Part shown: positions 35,630 through 48,630 of the stretch, in pieces
How positions within the stretch are numbered: the stretch's first letter is position 1
How the letters are laid out: each line of letters starts with the position of its first letter
NCBI RefSeq assembly: GCF_902167145.1
Contig: NC_050096.1
Span: 156,425,825-156,489,824 of the forward strand
DNA from: Zea mays
Taxonomy: Eukaryota; Streptophyta; Magnoliopsida; Poales; Poaceae
DNA length: 64,000 nucleotides
Direction of reading: 5' to 3'
Notes under the pieces: generated by a model
Database searches by the model: none
What the model saw: only the letters and a program-made list of their open reading frames with translations
What the model was told of the DNA's origin: nothing
Program-made: the position numbers and the translations under genes

Positions 35630-36793
35630 AATGTTGACTGTAGGACGAAACCTAGACAGAAATGGATAACCCTTACTTACTTACCTTTGCTACTCTGATT
35701 CTTTCTAAACTTTTCTTAATCTTTTCTCATCTATTTCCGCCTTACTCTGATTATTCTTACCTTTTCTCTCTAAAGACAAATGTGGATTTCACACTTTGAA
35801 ATCTCGTGCCTAAAGTAACCTTTAGGAATAGGAGACCTATTCTTAGGAACAAAAAAAAATCAAAACTATTTTCATAAATATTGATATGCTTGAGTGTTTG
35901 TTCTTATGATACTTGTTTGATTTGGATCTTTGATTGAGTGTGATGAGTTGTGGAGTAATGTCCACAATTACATCTACATATACATATAGGCATAAATATA
36001 AATAAATAAAATTCATAAGATAAAAAAACTAGATTATCCCTTATTAAAGTATCTAACCTAACAATATCTATCTCATCTTAAAAGATTCTATCCTACACTC
36101 ACAGATCCATTCTATCTCAAAAGATCATAACTTATCCTAATATATTTAGCTTAATAGATTCATCCTATCCTAACCACTTTACTTATCTCATCCTAAAGTA
36201 ACAACCATGATCTAATTAATGAAATCTTATCAAGTCTATCTAGTCATAACGATCTAACCTAAACTAACCTAATCTAGATTTTATATAATCTATTATGATA
36301 TAACCTAGTGTAAGTTACTTAATGTTGGTACAAAGGATAAGGCCATACTCCTACTTCACTTAAGACTAAATTGGTGACTTAAATCAACTCGGCTATACCC
36401 AACAACTTGACCTACATAACAGATCTATCTTAACCTCTTGTCCCAAACCCAGATGGAGACACCAAAGAGCAATAAGGAGAAGATCAACCTCGACATGGAA
36501 GAATAGGAGTCAAATCAGATCTCGAGATTATTCAAGATTTACCACCTTGGATGGAGTCTTCCCTTACCAAGTTCTTCTTACCATCAGCTAACCTCACTCT
36601 GACCATCTCTCTTCTTACCTAACTGTGTGTCTAAACATAGAAGATACACATGCATTTCTAATTACCTGCTAAATAGTAAAAAAAAAGAAGGGAGACTTTT
36701 AATTTTTGAATCAAATAGAAACTACAATCTCAATTACAAACCAAACTTGGTATAATTTTTTTTCTTACAAATCTCGAGGACGAGATTATTTTT
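35630..36793 (+). other. Non-coding interior of element III
   Basis: About 1.16 kb, AT-rich, with many short CTAA/TTAT-rich words between 36000 and 36350. I see no frame with gag, protease, RT or integrase motifs. The last part, ATCTCGAGGACGAGATT (36772 onward), is the same as the sequence just downstream of the pol stop in element V. So the deletion that created III removed gag-pol and spared both ends. Confidence 0.75.
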
Positions 36794-36806
36794 AAGGGGG
36801 GTAGGA
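36794..36806 (+). other. Polypurine tract of element III
   Basis: AAGGGGGGTAGGA, two bases before the 3' LTR start. It is better preserved than the equivalent tract of element V (AAGGGCGTCGGA). Confidence 0.8.
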
Positions 36807-36808
36807 TT

Positions 36809-39800
36809 TGTAACACCCACTTTGTAATTTGCTAGAAATAATACCAATAGAGAAACAATTTCTCTTTATGTGAGTTTGATCTTTATGCATCATCATATGT
36901 GAACACCATGCCCAAAAACAATTAATAAAAAGATATGCTACTAAATCATTGCATCATGCTGAATATTTTATTTGTGTGTGCATTTTTTTGACAACATATA
37001 ATAATGTGAAAAAGAAATACATTAATACCCAAATGGGAATTTAAGATTTGAAAGAAATTCTAGAATTTAGAAGGAAAAGAAAATAAGTATTGTGTGGATA
37101 AAATAAGTAATTAAAAATATATTATTCCAAGACTAGATTTTGAATTTGTACAATTTAGCCCAAAGCTGAAATTTATATTCAAATTCAAATCTGGATTCAA
37201 ATAATTATGAATAAAAAAAAAGAAAGAAGAAAACAGAAAATAAAAGGAGAAAAGAATAAAAGCTTACCAGGGCCGCAGGCCAACAATTCGGCCCAAACCT
37301 AATGCCACCCGCGCGGCCCAGTCTTCACCGTTCGCGTGCGCCGACAGGTGGACCCGGGGGATCAGCCTCCCGTGCATCACGCGACTCACTGCCTGGGCGC
37401 GCCTGGTGACTTACGTGTGGGGCCACCGTGTAAGACCCATCACCCACCTCCGTTCATCGCGCAGCTTCCGCGTAACGAGGACCGGGCGCCGTGGGCTTTG
37501 GGAATCTCTCAACAAAAACCTGGTTCGCCCGAGATTTCCGTCATGGCTCGTTCGAATCTCTCGCGGCCGCGTACTTACCCTCCCCACGCGCTCGTATCTT
37601 CGCATGGCTCGCCGCTCAATCCTGGAACCCGTCGTGATCTGGTCAATGGGATGTGCCCTTGATCCGAAACTCGTGCCGAGATCTCGGGTTGCGTTTGTCG
37701 CCCCCATGGCCTTGCTCAGGTGCATATAAGTAGGCCCTGTTCCTCCTTGCCCGACTAACGGCCGTTAGCCCAGCCACTGACACCACCGGGAGCCGCCCGC
37801 GTCGACCTGGTAGACGACTACGGCTCGGAGCCCACGTTGTGGCCATAGATGATCTACGAAGCTCATGGAGCGTATCTGTTGCCGTTTCGGGTGGAATCGT
37901 GTGTGGGGCGATGCGGAATTTCTCGCCAGAAATCACACGGCGCCGCCGAACCGCACTCTGCCGTGGCCAGCACCGCTCGGTCATCGATGTCTGGTGAGGA
38001 CTCCCTCCCTGTGTTCGCCAGGTTTTTTTATTACATGTTGCGCGCTGTGGATTGGGATCTAGGGTGTATCTGTGTAGTTTCGTCGTGCTCCGGCGAGCTC
38101 TGCGGTGGGGGAAGTAGGGCGCCGCCGGGTGCCGTGACCGGAGAAGGGGGGGCAGGTCGTTCGGCCGTCTGATCTTAACGGACGACTCAGATCGAGTGAG
38201 CGAACTGTTTTCCATGGAGCACACCGTGATCGTTGATCTGTTATTCAACGGCGATGATTGGAGGATGGCATACCCCTCCTCCGCGCGTGTAACTCTGGGC
38301 CGTAGATTTGAGAGTAGATGGTTGGGATTAGAAATTGCTTATTCCTTCGCGATATTGAATCCGGCCCGTCCATCTGAAATCGGGCAGATCCGGAGGGCTT
38401 GGGTCTTGCGCTGGCATCGACCGTCGGATTTTAATCTAACAGTCCACATCCGGTACCGATTCGGGTAATGAATGATCTAATCCGAGGCGCACATTTTAGA
38501 TCTGACGGCAGAGACTCTCCCATACCCCTTCGCAGGCGCAAATAGTCAAAAGAGACCCTCTGTTTTTACATAATCAACCCGCCATCCACAGGGCCTGTTC
38601 TCTGTGTCTCTGGATTCTTACCCCGAGCCCCTTGAGTTCTCTGGAAATAGTGCGCCCAGTCCAGAGCTTATTTAAACTGTATAAATGAATTAGAAATTGA
38701 ATATTTAATATGAAAAGAATTGCTAGAACTTATAAAATTCATAGAAAATTCATCTCTGGTCCAAATTGAGCCATTCCACTTTCTAAATTTTTGTAATTTA
38801 ATTCTCTATCACTTAGAGTCTATTTTTTGTCATGAAAACAGTAATAAAATTTATTTCTCACTTAATCCTATTTAAAACACATGAAACCTTTGAAAATTCA
38901 TAACTTAAAATCTATAGCTCCAAAAATTATGATTCCTGTTCCTAGGATTCTATTTTAATATGTAGATTATTACTGTGTATTTTGTTTATATGTTTGATGT
39001 GATGTTCATTTTGCCTATACCATGTTTGTCTGTATTGCTACGTTTAGCAGTGAGAACACGTGTCATCTGAAGAGCAAGTTGGTACCTGGAATCTCAAGTC
39101 CCAGGCAAGTTGTGCCCTTCATCACTTCTTTTTACCCAGTCATGTTCTGACTAATCATAATGATCTGCATAGGTTAATTTTGATGGGACCCAATAGGTTA
39201 CCCTAGTTTGACTATCTTTATACCTTGATTACCACTGGACTTTTTGGGTAGTACTTGCTATTGCTTTATGTGGTTTTGGGTATGAAGATTACACTATTCA
39301 TGATTATACTTTTGTTATCAGTTGTTATTTATTGTTCATGTTAAGATCATTATGTTAATTGGAACATGGAGAACCACCAGGGAAAACAGTGCTACCACAA
39401 AGGGTTTAATGGGACGCCCTTGGCCGATTAATTAGGAAAGCTAGTGGAAGACTACCTTACCCGAAAGGGGCAAGGGCAGTAGGGGAGTGGTCAGTGTACG
39501 GAGGCCCTCGGGAGGATTTTGCTGCGATGGCGGTCCTGCAAGGGATTCCTGCATTGGAGCTTCCTATAAACTGTAGCGGGTTTTCTGAAGCTAGTGGAAC
39601 TTTGTAAAGGCCTCGTAGTGTTACCCTGCCTCGCCTCCTCGGTAGAGGTGTATGGGAAGTCGCGATCCCTTGGCAGATGGGTAACATGACTTGTGGGTAA
39701 AGATGCGCAACCTCTGCAGAGTGTAAAACTGGTATACTAGCCGTGCTCACGGTCATGAGCAGCTCGGACACTCACATGATTAATTTATGGAACTAAATTC

Positions 39801-40342
39801 AATTTGTCATATGCATTGCATCGCAGGTGATGTTGTTACTTTTGTTCTACTATTTAATTGGGTTGGTATTTACTTATACTTAGTAACTGCTAATAAAATT
39901 TTGACCAACTTTAAAAGCAATGCTCAACTCTAACCATCCTCTTTGGTAAGCCTTACACTTCACGTGAGCTCCCACCTTTGGCGAGTTCATGCACATTATT
40001 CCCCACAACTTGTTGAGCGATGAACGTATGTGAGCTCACTCTTGCTGTCTCACACCCCCCCACAGGTCAAGAACAGGTACCGCAGGATGAGGCGCATGGA
40101 GGATGCTGCGATGAGTTCGTGAGAGATCTAGGCCGTCGTCTCCCAGTCAACTTTGGGTTGCTGGACCGTTGTCTCCATATAATGTAATTATTTATTTATT
40201 TTGTACAAAACTCCGATTATATAGTAAAGATGTGACATTCGATCCTGTGCCATGATTCATCATATGTGTGAGACTTGGTCCCAGCACACCTGGTGATTAT
40301 GTTCGCGCCCGGGTCTTGGTGCCCCGAAATCCGGGTGTGACA
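36809..40342 (+). repeat. 3' LTR of element III
   Basis: 3534 bp, ending in GGGTGTGACA followed by the CTGTC duplication. A TATAAGTA box begins at 37725. A 201-codon minus-strand frame at 37643-38248 is broken in the left LTR, so I do not annotate it as a gene. Confidence 0.92.
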
Positions 40343-43095
40343 CTGTCTGAGTGTCCCAAGGACCCCAGATAAACCACTTACAACCAGGATCACAAGATTA
40401 AGTAAACACAAATCACACCAACATTTTTGCAGTGGAATTTCTTTATTACAAAAGTTACAAGTTACAACAAATTTACATTATGTTTATCGGAATGATTACA
40501 AAAGTGATTCAAAGAAATAAACTTTGAAATGTTATAAATTATTTATAATTTTGAAATATATGCTAGCTCAGTGACAATCCTCAATATGAAGTATAGGAGA
40601 GGTACTTAGACTTATAAGAAGGTCGTGCCCACCGGCGCTTAACACCATTCACAGCAGCACAAATCTAGTACCTGTAACAACATGGGTTCGAAAACCCTGA
40701 GTACGAAGTGTACTTTCGCAAGTCTTACCCGATAAAGAAAAAAAAGACTCTCAAGGATATGCTGGTTAAATAGGAATCAAGGAAAAGGCTTTAGCAAGAA
40801 TCAACTTAGATACTTTTGCAGAAATAGCTTACTAAAGTGAGTCCTTACTTTTAATGTTTTAACGCCAGATTAAATATTAATAGACTCTGGTTGCATCTAG
40901 TCTAATTTCACCATATCATCAATACAACATCATTTTTGTTCATAATGTTTACATCCTGACTTAGGTTGCAAGTCAGAGATCAAGTCTCCACTCTCCGGGG
41001 ATATAACGGCGATCTGAATTGATTTACTCTACTGAGGATCTCTAACCACACGACATATGTTTCTCATAACTCTTGCATATGTCTACCATTCCCATGGATC
41101 CTCCACTACATGAACAGGTCTGTGCCACCCGAGAGCACACCACCCCTTTTAGGCGGTCCTTTGCCAGGAGAGTACGTGCCACTCTCGCCATCTCTCCACT
41201 CCCAGTGCGCCATTGTCTTTTCATGTATGGAATAGCCGGGTTCAAGCTTACCCTGTCCCATATCCAGCGCATGTGGCCAGTTAAGATAGTCCTTGATCAT
41301 ATAGGCCTACATACGCATCCAATCCTTAATTAACCTGCGCAGAGCATCACCTGTTCCTAGCCCAAGTTTCGAGTTAAGTACTTCCACCCTTAGGATTGTT
41401 TTGTGTTCCTAAGGATGAAAAGAGCATTATAGGGAACTTTGCAGTAAGATCCCACCATGCCCCCAATGAAAATATTCTTGCAGGTAGAAGCTATCCTTCC
41501 TCAGGATAACCCATGAGCTAGGCAGTATTGCAAAAGACAACCTCTATCCACAAGATCTAAGCAGGGCTAAGCATTTTTGTAAACAATATTTGATACTTCC
41601 AAAGACGAAGTATCTATAACAGGAATGGATATCAAGGTAGTCAATGCATCAAATCATTTCCAAGCAATTCCTATAAACTTAATGCACATTTCACTAGACT
41701 TAAGTGTATAAAAGTCTTTTTAAAAATACAAGGAAGGAGTAAATGCACCGGGGCTTGCCTTTGTTGCAGAGATGGAGGTCTAAATCCCTCTATTAAACCC
41801 TAGTTAGATGGCTCCCATCACTTGATGAGCAAGCACTAAAGCAGACTCCTCTTCAGAAACCACTTCTTGAATTTACATCCTTCTGCTGGGAGCTCTACAT
41901 GAAATGATATGAACATGAATGCATATACTTATGCAACTACAAAGAAGATACTTTAAAGTAGTACAAACTACACCTTACTAAAGGTGCACACAAAACTAAC
42001 CAAACAATTGGGGAGCTAAACATTCTAATATCATCACTAAGCTCTCAAACCACACCAGGGAACTCTGCATCCATAACTAAGCACTCTATGCTTGCATTAA
42101 GTAATGACTTACTTCTTTGACTTGAATCCTAGAACTTGAACTTCTAGAGGATTAGAACAATCTTCAAACTACGCCAAAATTCTAGATCCCACTAGGCACT
42201 CTTGCTTCTTTATCCAAAGATCAGGTTTCACTTGTTAAACTTGTTCCTTCTTCCAAAGTTCTAATCCACATGTGATTATGTTCTTCTTATTATTCCAATT
42301 AGGGACTCTACAAGAATTTTTGAGCAAATGGCTTACAAACAGCCCAAACTTTTACCAAGAGTTTATCTTCTGATAGCAAGACTCTCCACAAGTTTTCACA
42401 ATTTTCGGTGCTCACATTTGCTCCCTAAATATTCATTAATTCTTTTTAGAGCACACTTAAAGCATTTTCTATTCACCAAAGAAAATATTTGTTTGCTACA
42501 AAATTCTAAGATTGTTTTTACCAGGAACTTCAATTGTTTCACTATTTAATTCCTTTTGTCTACTAACCAGACGACTGCGACACACATACAAAATCACAAG
42601 GTCCGATCGAATGGCGTGAGTCACAAATCGGCCATAAATACTCACAAAACAATTTCCTCCGAACACTCTCGTAACTATGTATACATCTGAAATAAATAAT
42701 CATACTTACACTACCTACGAATGATGACGAAGCGAGAGAATTGCGCGAGTTCGAATAAAGGAAGCGCGCGAGCATGATGGCTTGCTGGGCGTGAGGAACG
42801 GCAAGGCAGGCGGCTAACGGCTTCCCGATGACACCACAAGCACGACGAGGTTGGTGGAGAGGTTGTGCGTCGTGGAAATCGATGACACGAAGGAGCTGCT
42901 GGGTTGAGCGTGGCTGATGAGGAGGCGGCAATGACGAGCACGCTGTAGCTCACGGCATGGACAGGGAACGACGGCGAGTACAACGAGCAAGGTTCCACGG
43001 TGAGCGTCGGCGAGGTTGAAGCGCACACACGTCTAGTGGTGTGACTGAGCCCGACCGCAGCAGGGACGGCGGCGTCCGGATGCTAGAGACCAGGG

Positions 43096-43255
43096 CGATC
43101 AGATGAGTACGAACGAGGAAGGGGTCACAGTAAAACCTTGAGCAGGACTAGGTAATGAGCACAAGCAGGGACCGACGATCAGATGAGTACGAATGAGGAA
43201 GGGGTCACAGTAAAACCTTGAGCAGGACTAGGTAATGAGCACAAGCAGGGACCGA
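43096..43255. repeat. 80-bp tandem duplication in solo LTR II
   Basis: Two adjacent units, 43096-43175 and 43176-43255, beginning CGATCAGATGAGTACGAA, with one visible mismatch (C/T in GAACGAGG versus GAATGAGG). Near identity shows a recent duplication, private to this LTR copy as far as the window shows. Confidence 0.9.
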
Positions 43256-43471
43256 CGATTTACTGCCTGGGTGGCCATGGTTGTAAAAGAAACGGACAAT
43301 GGACATGTCCTGTCCTTATCTGAACGACGATGTGGTTCAGCTATGGTTGGCATGGGCTGGGCATGCGGCTTTGACTGCCAGGTCCATGCAAGATAAAACT
43401 ACAGTGAGGCAAAAACCAGCGCTTGCTAGTGTTTTGACAGAGGAGCATACCCCAGCTGAGTCACTAGCTTC

Positions 43472-44151
43472 TGTTGAATAATTAGACAAATTCCAAATTA
43501 AATTCCGAATATAAATCATGACCAAATCAGAAGAACTGAAATAAAAAGCCAAATCAGATGATGCGTATTGATTAGACTTACTGATAGATGGCGCGCGCCG
43601 GAATCAGCAGGGTCGACGACGTCGAAGCAGCGGAATCAACAGGGTCGACGAGGTCAGAAGATCACGAGCAGTCGCGTGAAGACGCTTCCTAAAAACCTTA
43701 TTCGCCCTCTCCCAGTGCAAGATCTAGAAGACGAAGGCTTCCGGAGACCTGCTCTCCTGATCGCAGATGCACCTCTGCGGTCGGGACGAAGGCAAAAGGT
43801 AGCCGCGCCCCCGCAAGGCGAGGGGCTGGATTTCGGCGGACCATTCACGCGCATGTCGTGCGCCCGCGCCCTTCGCCCCGCCCCGCCCCGCCCTGCCCCG
43901 GCCCGGCCCGGCCAGGCGAGGCGAGGCGAGCGAGCGCGCGCGCGCGTGTGGCTCTCCACACTCTCTCCTCTCATCCATGACTTGGTGAGTGAGTGTGGCT
44001 TCCATATTTAAGCTAGCTCTACTCCACTAGAACTAGCAATATGGTGCTATTGGTTCCACCAATTCCCTAGCCATCCACTTGTATGGGCTTTTGAGATTTT
44101 CCTGGGATTTATTTGAATTTATTAATTGGGCCAAGCCCATAAATCCTAACA
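43472..44151 (-). repeat. 3' LTR of the copia element
   Basis: 680 bp, TGTTGAATAATTAG to AAATCCTAACA on the plus strand. It lacks the block seen at about 48955-49150 of the other LTR, joining at GACGAAGG/CAAAAGG. It has a low-complexity GC stretch (43880-43945, CCCCG and GCGAG runs) that is longer than in the partner. Confidence 0.92.
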
Positions 44152-44163
44152 ATCCCCCACCAG
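44152..44163 (-). other. Polypurine tract of the copia element
   Basis: On the minus strand GGTGGGGGAT directly precedes the 3' LTR. Confidence 0.7.
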
Positions 44164-44704
44164 ATCTCAAATGCCCATCTGCAGTTTTCGCCACTGTTCA
44201 CTACTGTTTAATATACTAGTTTTTCAACAGAGACTGTTAAGTTGAACTTCCGCCTAGAACTCCAAGCTACACCAACCCACAACTTGGACAATGGACTATG
44301 CCTTGAATTGCAAGTTTTGCGTGAATGGGTTTCACTTGAAGTCATGACCAATACTTGGCTACCAGTAGTCCCCTTCTCGGGTGGAGCATATACGTCGTAC
44401 TCCAAGGTCTCTTCATGAGTTTACTAGAGATCACCCAAATCTCATAGACTGCGACGTTAGACAGTCTAACTCATATAGGTGTGTTCTTTCAAAGAATGTT
44501 CTGTAGGACAACATCTTCGCTAATACAAGCCAACAGAACACATTAAGGCACAAAGCCATCCTGCCTTACAGCATTTGAGAGTATTGCATCTTTACTTAGA
44601 GAGGGTCAAAGGTTACTCTCCTCAGTTCACCAATGGCTTGTTCTTCCCAGGACCTAATTCACGGGATCTCTGATCACATAGACTGGGTTTCCACCATGGC
44701 AACT
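44164..44704 (-). other. 3' untranslated region of the copia element
   Basis: About 540 bp between the pol stop and the polypurine tract. No credible frame; a 65-codon minus frame at 44208-44405 has no recognisable features. Confidence 0.6.
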
Positions 44705-47645
44705 TTATTCGGGTCTCATACCCATCTCTCTCGATGCGATTTCTATCACATTACGTGGTAGTCCCTTGGTAAAAGGATATGCCAGATTTTTATCTGTTGA
44801 AATATAAGTCACACTTATAACTCCGGAGTTTCTCAACTTTCTGACAGACTTCAAACGTCTTTTGACATGTCTTGATGACTTCCCATTATCCTTAGAACTC
44901 GTCACTTTAGCAATCACTGTCTGATTGTCACAGTTCATAAGGATAGCTGGTATTGGTTTCTCAACCACCGGCAAGTCCATCAAGAGTTCACGCAACCATT
45001 CTGCCTCAACGGTTGCTGTGTCAAGTGCAGCTAGCTCGGCTTCCATGGTTGACCTCGTTAAAATGGTCTGCTTGCATGACCTCCATGATACCGCACCTCC
45101 ACCAATAGTAAAGACATAACCACTGGTGGCATAAAGCTCGTCTGCATCAGATATCCAGTTCGAATCACTATATCCTTCAAGTACTGCATGCTGACCAGAA
45201 TAGTGAATTCCATAACTCATTGTACCTTGCAGGTAGCGCATAACCCGCTCAAGTGCATGCCAATGATCAGTCCCGGGGTTTGACATGAACCTACTCAATT
45301 TGCTCACAGCAAACGAGATATCGGGCCTTGTTGCACCAGCAAGATACATGAGTGAACCGACAATCTGAGAGTATCTCAATTGGTCTAAACCAATTCTCTT
45401 GTTCTTTCGCAGTGTCACACTGGGATCATAAGGTGTTGGAGAAGGTTTGCACTCAGAGAAGCCAACTCGCTTCAAAACCTTTTCAACATAGTGAGATTGC
45501 GAGAGAGTAATCCCACCATCTGCCTTAATCAGCTTGATGTTTAGAATCACATCAGCTTCTCCCAGATCTTTCATATCAAAACTCTTTGATAGAAAAGACT
45601 TGACTTCATTGATCACATCAATGTTTGTGCCAAATATCAATATATCATCAACATATAAGCACAATATAACTCCTTCGCCCCCACCACAGCGATAATATAC
45701 ACACCTGTCTGCCTCATTAATGGCAAAGCCTGCAGACGTTAGAGTCGTGTCAAACTTCTCATGCCACTGCTTTGGTGCTTGCTTCAGACCATACAAAGAT
45801 TTCAATAACTTGCACACCTTGCTTTCTTGACCCTTTACTACAAATCCATCAGGCTGTTCCATATAGATTTCCTCGTCCAGCTCTCCATTAAGAAAAGTTG
45901 TCTTTACATCCATCTGATGAACAAGGAGACCATACGAGGCAGCCAAAGAAAGTAGTACTCGAATAGTGGTCATTCTAGCAACAGGTGAGTAAGTATCAAA
46001 GAAGTCTTCTCCTTCTTTCTGAGTATAGCCTTTAGCCACAAGCCTAGCCTTGTACTTTTCAATTGTACCATCAGGCTTGAGCTTCTTTTTAAACACCCAC
46101 TTACAACCCACAGGTTTGCATCCATAGGGTCGATCAGTGACTTCCCACGTACCATTTGAAAGAATAGAGTCCATCTCATTATGAACTGCTTCTTTCCAAT
46201 CATCTGCATCTGGAGATGCAAATGCTTCTGCAATGGTAGTAGGAGTATCGTCCACAAGGTACACAATGAAATCATCACCAAAGGATTTTTCAACCCTTTG
46301 TCTCTTGCTCCTTTTAGTCGCATCATTGTCATCCTCCTCTAGGACAATTTCATGTGGCTATTCAAAACTCTCAATAGGTGTATTATGTTCAGGAATTATC
46401 TCAGAAGAGTATCTAGAATTGCTATGAATGTCTTTCATTGGAAATATATGCTCAAAGAAAGTAGCATCACGTGATTCCATAATAGTATCAACATACACAT
46501 CAGGAACTTCAGATTTAACTACTAAAAATCTATATGCTATGCTATACGAAGCATATCCAAGAAAGACACAATCCACTGTCCTTGGACCAAGCTTGCGCTT
46601 TTTATTAATTGGTACATTGACTTTCGCCATGCACCACCAAGTGCGCAAGTATGAAAGTGATGGTTTTCTTCCAACCCACTTCTCATAAGGGGTTTTCTCT
46701 TCTTTGCCCATAGGAATTCTATTCAGAACATGACATGAAGTCAGGACTGCCTCCCCCCACCATGCCTTAGATAAACCACAAGTGTCTAACATGGCATTCA
46801 CCAGGTCAGTCAACGTATGGTTTTTCCTTTCAGCAATCCCGTTAGACTCGGGTGAATAGGGAGGAGTCCTCTCATGAATAATGCCATGTTCTGCACAGAA
46901 ATCATCAAAGACTTTGGGAAAGAACTCGCCACCACGATCTGATCTAAGGCGTTTGATCTTTCTCTCTAGTTGGTTTTCAACTTCAGCCTTATAGATTTTA
47001 AAGTAGTCTAAAGCCTCATCTTTAGTTTTTAGCAAGTATACATAGCAAAATCTAGACGCATCATCAATCAATGTCATGAAGTATCTCTTACCACCTTTTA
47101 TCAACACACCATTCATCTCACAAAGATCAGAATGTATGAGTTCTAGTGGTGCCAGGTGTCTCTCCTCAGCAGCCTTATGAGGCTTTCGAGGTTGCTTCGA
47201 CTGCACACAACTATGGCACTTAGAACCTTTGACTATGGTGATATTCGGAATTAAACTCATGGTTGCAAGCCAAGACATAGAGCCAAAATTAATATGACAC
47301 AAACGAGAATGCCAAATACTCGCAAGATCATCAACATTAGCACAAATATGGTTCACAGACTTATTATTGAAATCTAACAAAGAAAAGCGGAACAAGCCTC
47401 CGCAATCATAGCCTTTACCAATAAATTGTCCAGACTTGGACACAACTAATTTATTGGACTCCAAAACTACCTTGAACCCATCTCTACATAGAAGGGTTCC
47501 GCTAACGAGATTCTTGTGTATAGAAGGGATATGATGCACGTTCTTCAGCTGCACGATCTTTCCCGAAGTAAACTTCAGATCCACCGTGCCAGTGCCATGA
47601 ACAGAAGCATGTGACCCATTCCCCATTAGCACGGAAGAATCCCGG
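44705..47645 (-). pseudogene. pol: Copia pol: protease end, integrase, RT and RNase H
   Basis: Frame entered at about 47640 (SVLMGNGSHASVHG). Integrase: zinc finger around WHSRLCH and CHSC, then D in ELIHSDLCEM, D in LRSDRGGEFF and E in SNGIAERKNH (47340-46800). RT: WKEAVHNEMDSI, KARLVAKGYTQKEGED, catalytic CLYVDDILIFG (about 45650). RNase H: EGYSDSNWISDADE through SRSTMEAELAAL-type sequence (read LTRSTMEAELAAL) to the end KGLPRNVIEIASREMG, stop at 44705. One in-frame TAG at 46358-46360 where CAG is expected. The catalytic residues of integrase and RT are intact. Confidence 0.92.
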
Positions 47646-48591
47646 CGCCCTGATAAGAAGAGAACAAGTTAATGTCAGAACACACATGAACATTAGCACC
47701 AGTATCAAGCCACCAGCTAGGTGATTGAAATACTGAGAAGATAAAAGGTAAATTACCATACCCTTTGTCTTCCTCATTGCTAGCGACCACTGTGTTGACA
47801 TTGCCCTTTTTGCCACGGCGATCCGCTCGATCAGGACAATCCTTGGCAAAATGACCCGCCTCGCCACATGCGAAACATGTCAATTCAGCCTTGTTCTTCT
47901 TCTTCTTGAAGTTGGTAGTTTTGTTGGGCTTGTTAGATTTTGGCTTTCCTTTGCCCTTGTTGTGGTTCCTCTGAACCATGTTGGCGCTGGAGTGGCCCTC
48001 GCCTCCTTTAGATCCCGTGTCCTTAGCCCGAGCTTTCTCCTCAACATCCAGAGACGCTATCAGATTTTCAACTGATATCTCCTGTCTCTTATGTTTCAGA
48101 GATGTGGCGAAGTTCCTCCATGTAGAAGGCAACTTTGCAATAATGCACCCAGCCACAAATCGGTCAGGAAGGACTATCTTAAGGTGGTCGAGCTCCTTGG
48201 CTATACAATGTATTTCATGAGCTTGCTCTACAATAGAGCGATTATCAACCATCTTATAATCATGAAAGCTCTCCATGATATACAGGTCACTGCCAGCATC
48301 TGATGCACCATACTTAGTAGTAAGTGCATCCCACAACTCTTTTCCATCTGTGTACTGAATATTCGCATCAACCAGACGGTCAACAAGGGCGCTAAGAACG
48401 GCTCCCGTAAAGATAGTATTGGCATGGTTGTACTCTTTCTCCTATTCAGGAGTCAGTGGACCCTCAGGTCTGCCTTTACTAACATGGAAGACATTCATAG
48501 CAGTAAGCCAGAGCGTGGCCTTGACTTGCCATCTCTTAAAGTGCATACCATTAAACTTTTCTGGCTTCAGCGCGTCGGCAAAAGCAGCCAT
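47626..48591 (-). pseudogene. gag: Copia gag and start of protease
   Basis: Start chosen at MAAFADALKPEKF (48591), only 40 bp inside the 5' LTR; a longer frame would begin inside the LTR. The UBN2-type gag core includes LWDALTTKYGASDAG and LPSTWRNFATSLKHK. The zinc knuckle CFACGEAGHFAKDC is CX2CX4HX4C. Protease starts with WWLDTGANVHVCSD (active-site DTG). TAG at 48442-48444 interrupts the frame (GAA-TAG-GAG, CAG expected). At about 47640 a single-base loss shifts the frame into the pol frame and gives the stop at 47626. In copia, gag and pol are normally one frame, so this is damage and not programmed. Confidence 0.9.
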
Positions 48592-48630
48592 AGAAAAACT
48601 AGGAAATTGTCTACAATAAGGTTTTTGGAT

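Larger units (their letters stand above)
32081..40342 (+). mobile_element. Element III: pol-less large retrotransposon derivative (LARD), Del/Tekay type
   Basis: LTRs 32081-35613 (3533 bp) and 36809-40342 (3534 bp), target duplication CTGTC (32076-32080, 40343-40347) inside solo LTR II. The interior is only 1195 bp, with a PBS and a PPT but no gag or pol. By eye the LTRs differ at about 45 substitutions plus a few 1-nt indels (about 1.3 percent), so insertion was recent. LTR ends, TATA context and the pre-PPT sequence match element V, the likely supplier of enzymes in trans. Compare rice Dasheng and RIRE2 as a known LARD/autonomous pair. Confidence 0.9.

Noticed and set aside
43568..44011. 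147-codon plus-strand frame rich in Arg, Pro and Ala
   Set aside because: Spans the copia 3' LTR with a GC simple repeat; the corresponding frame is disrupted in the other LTR.
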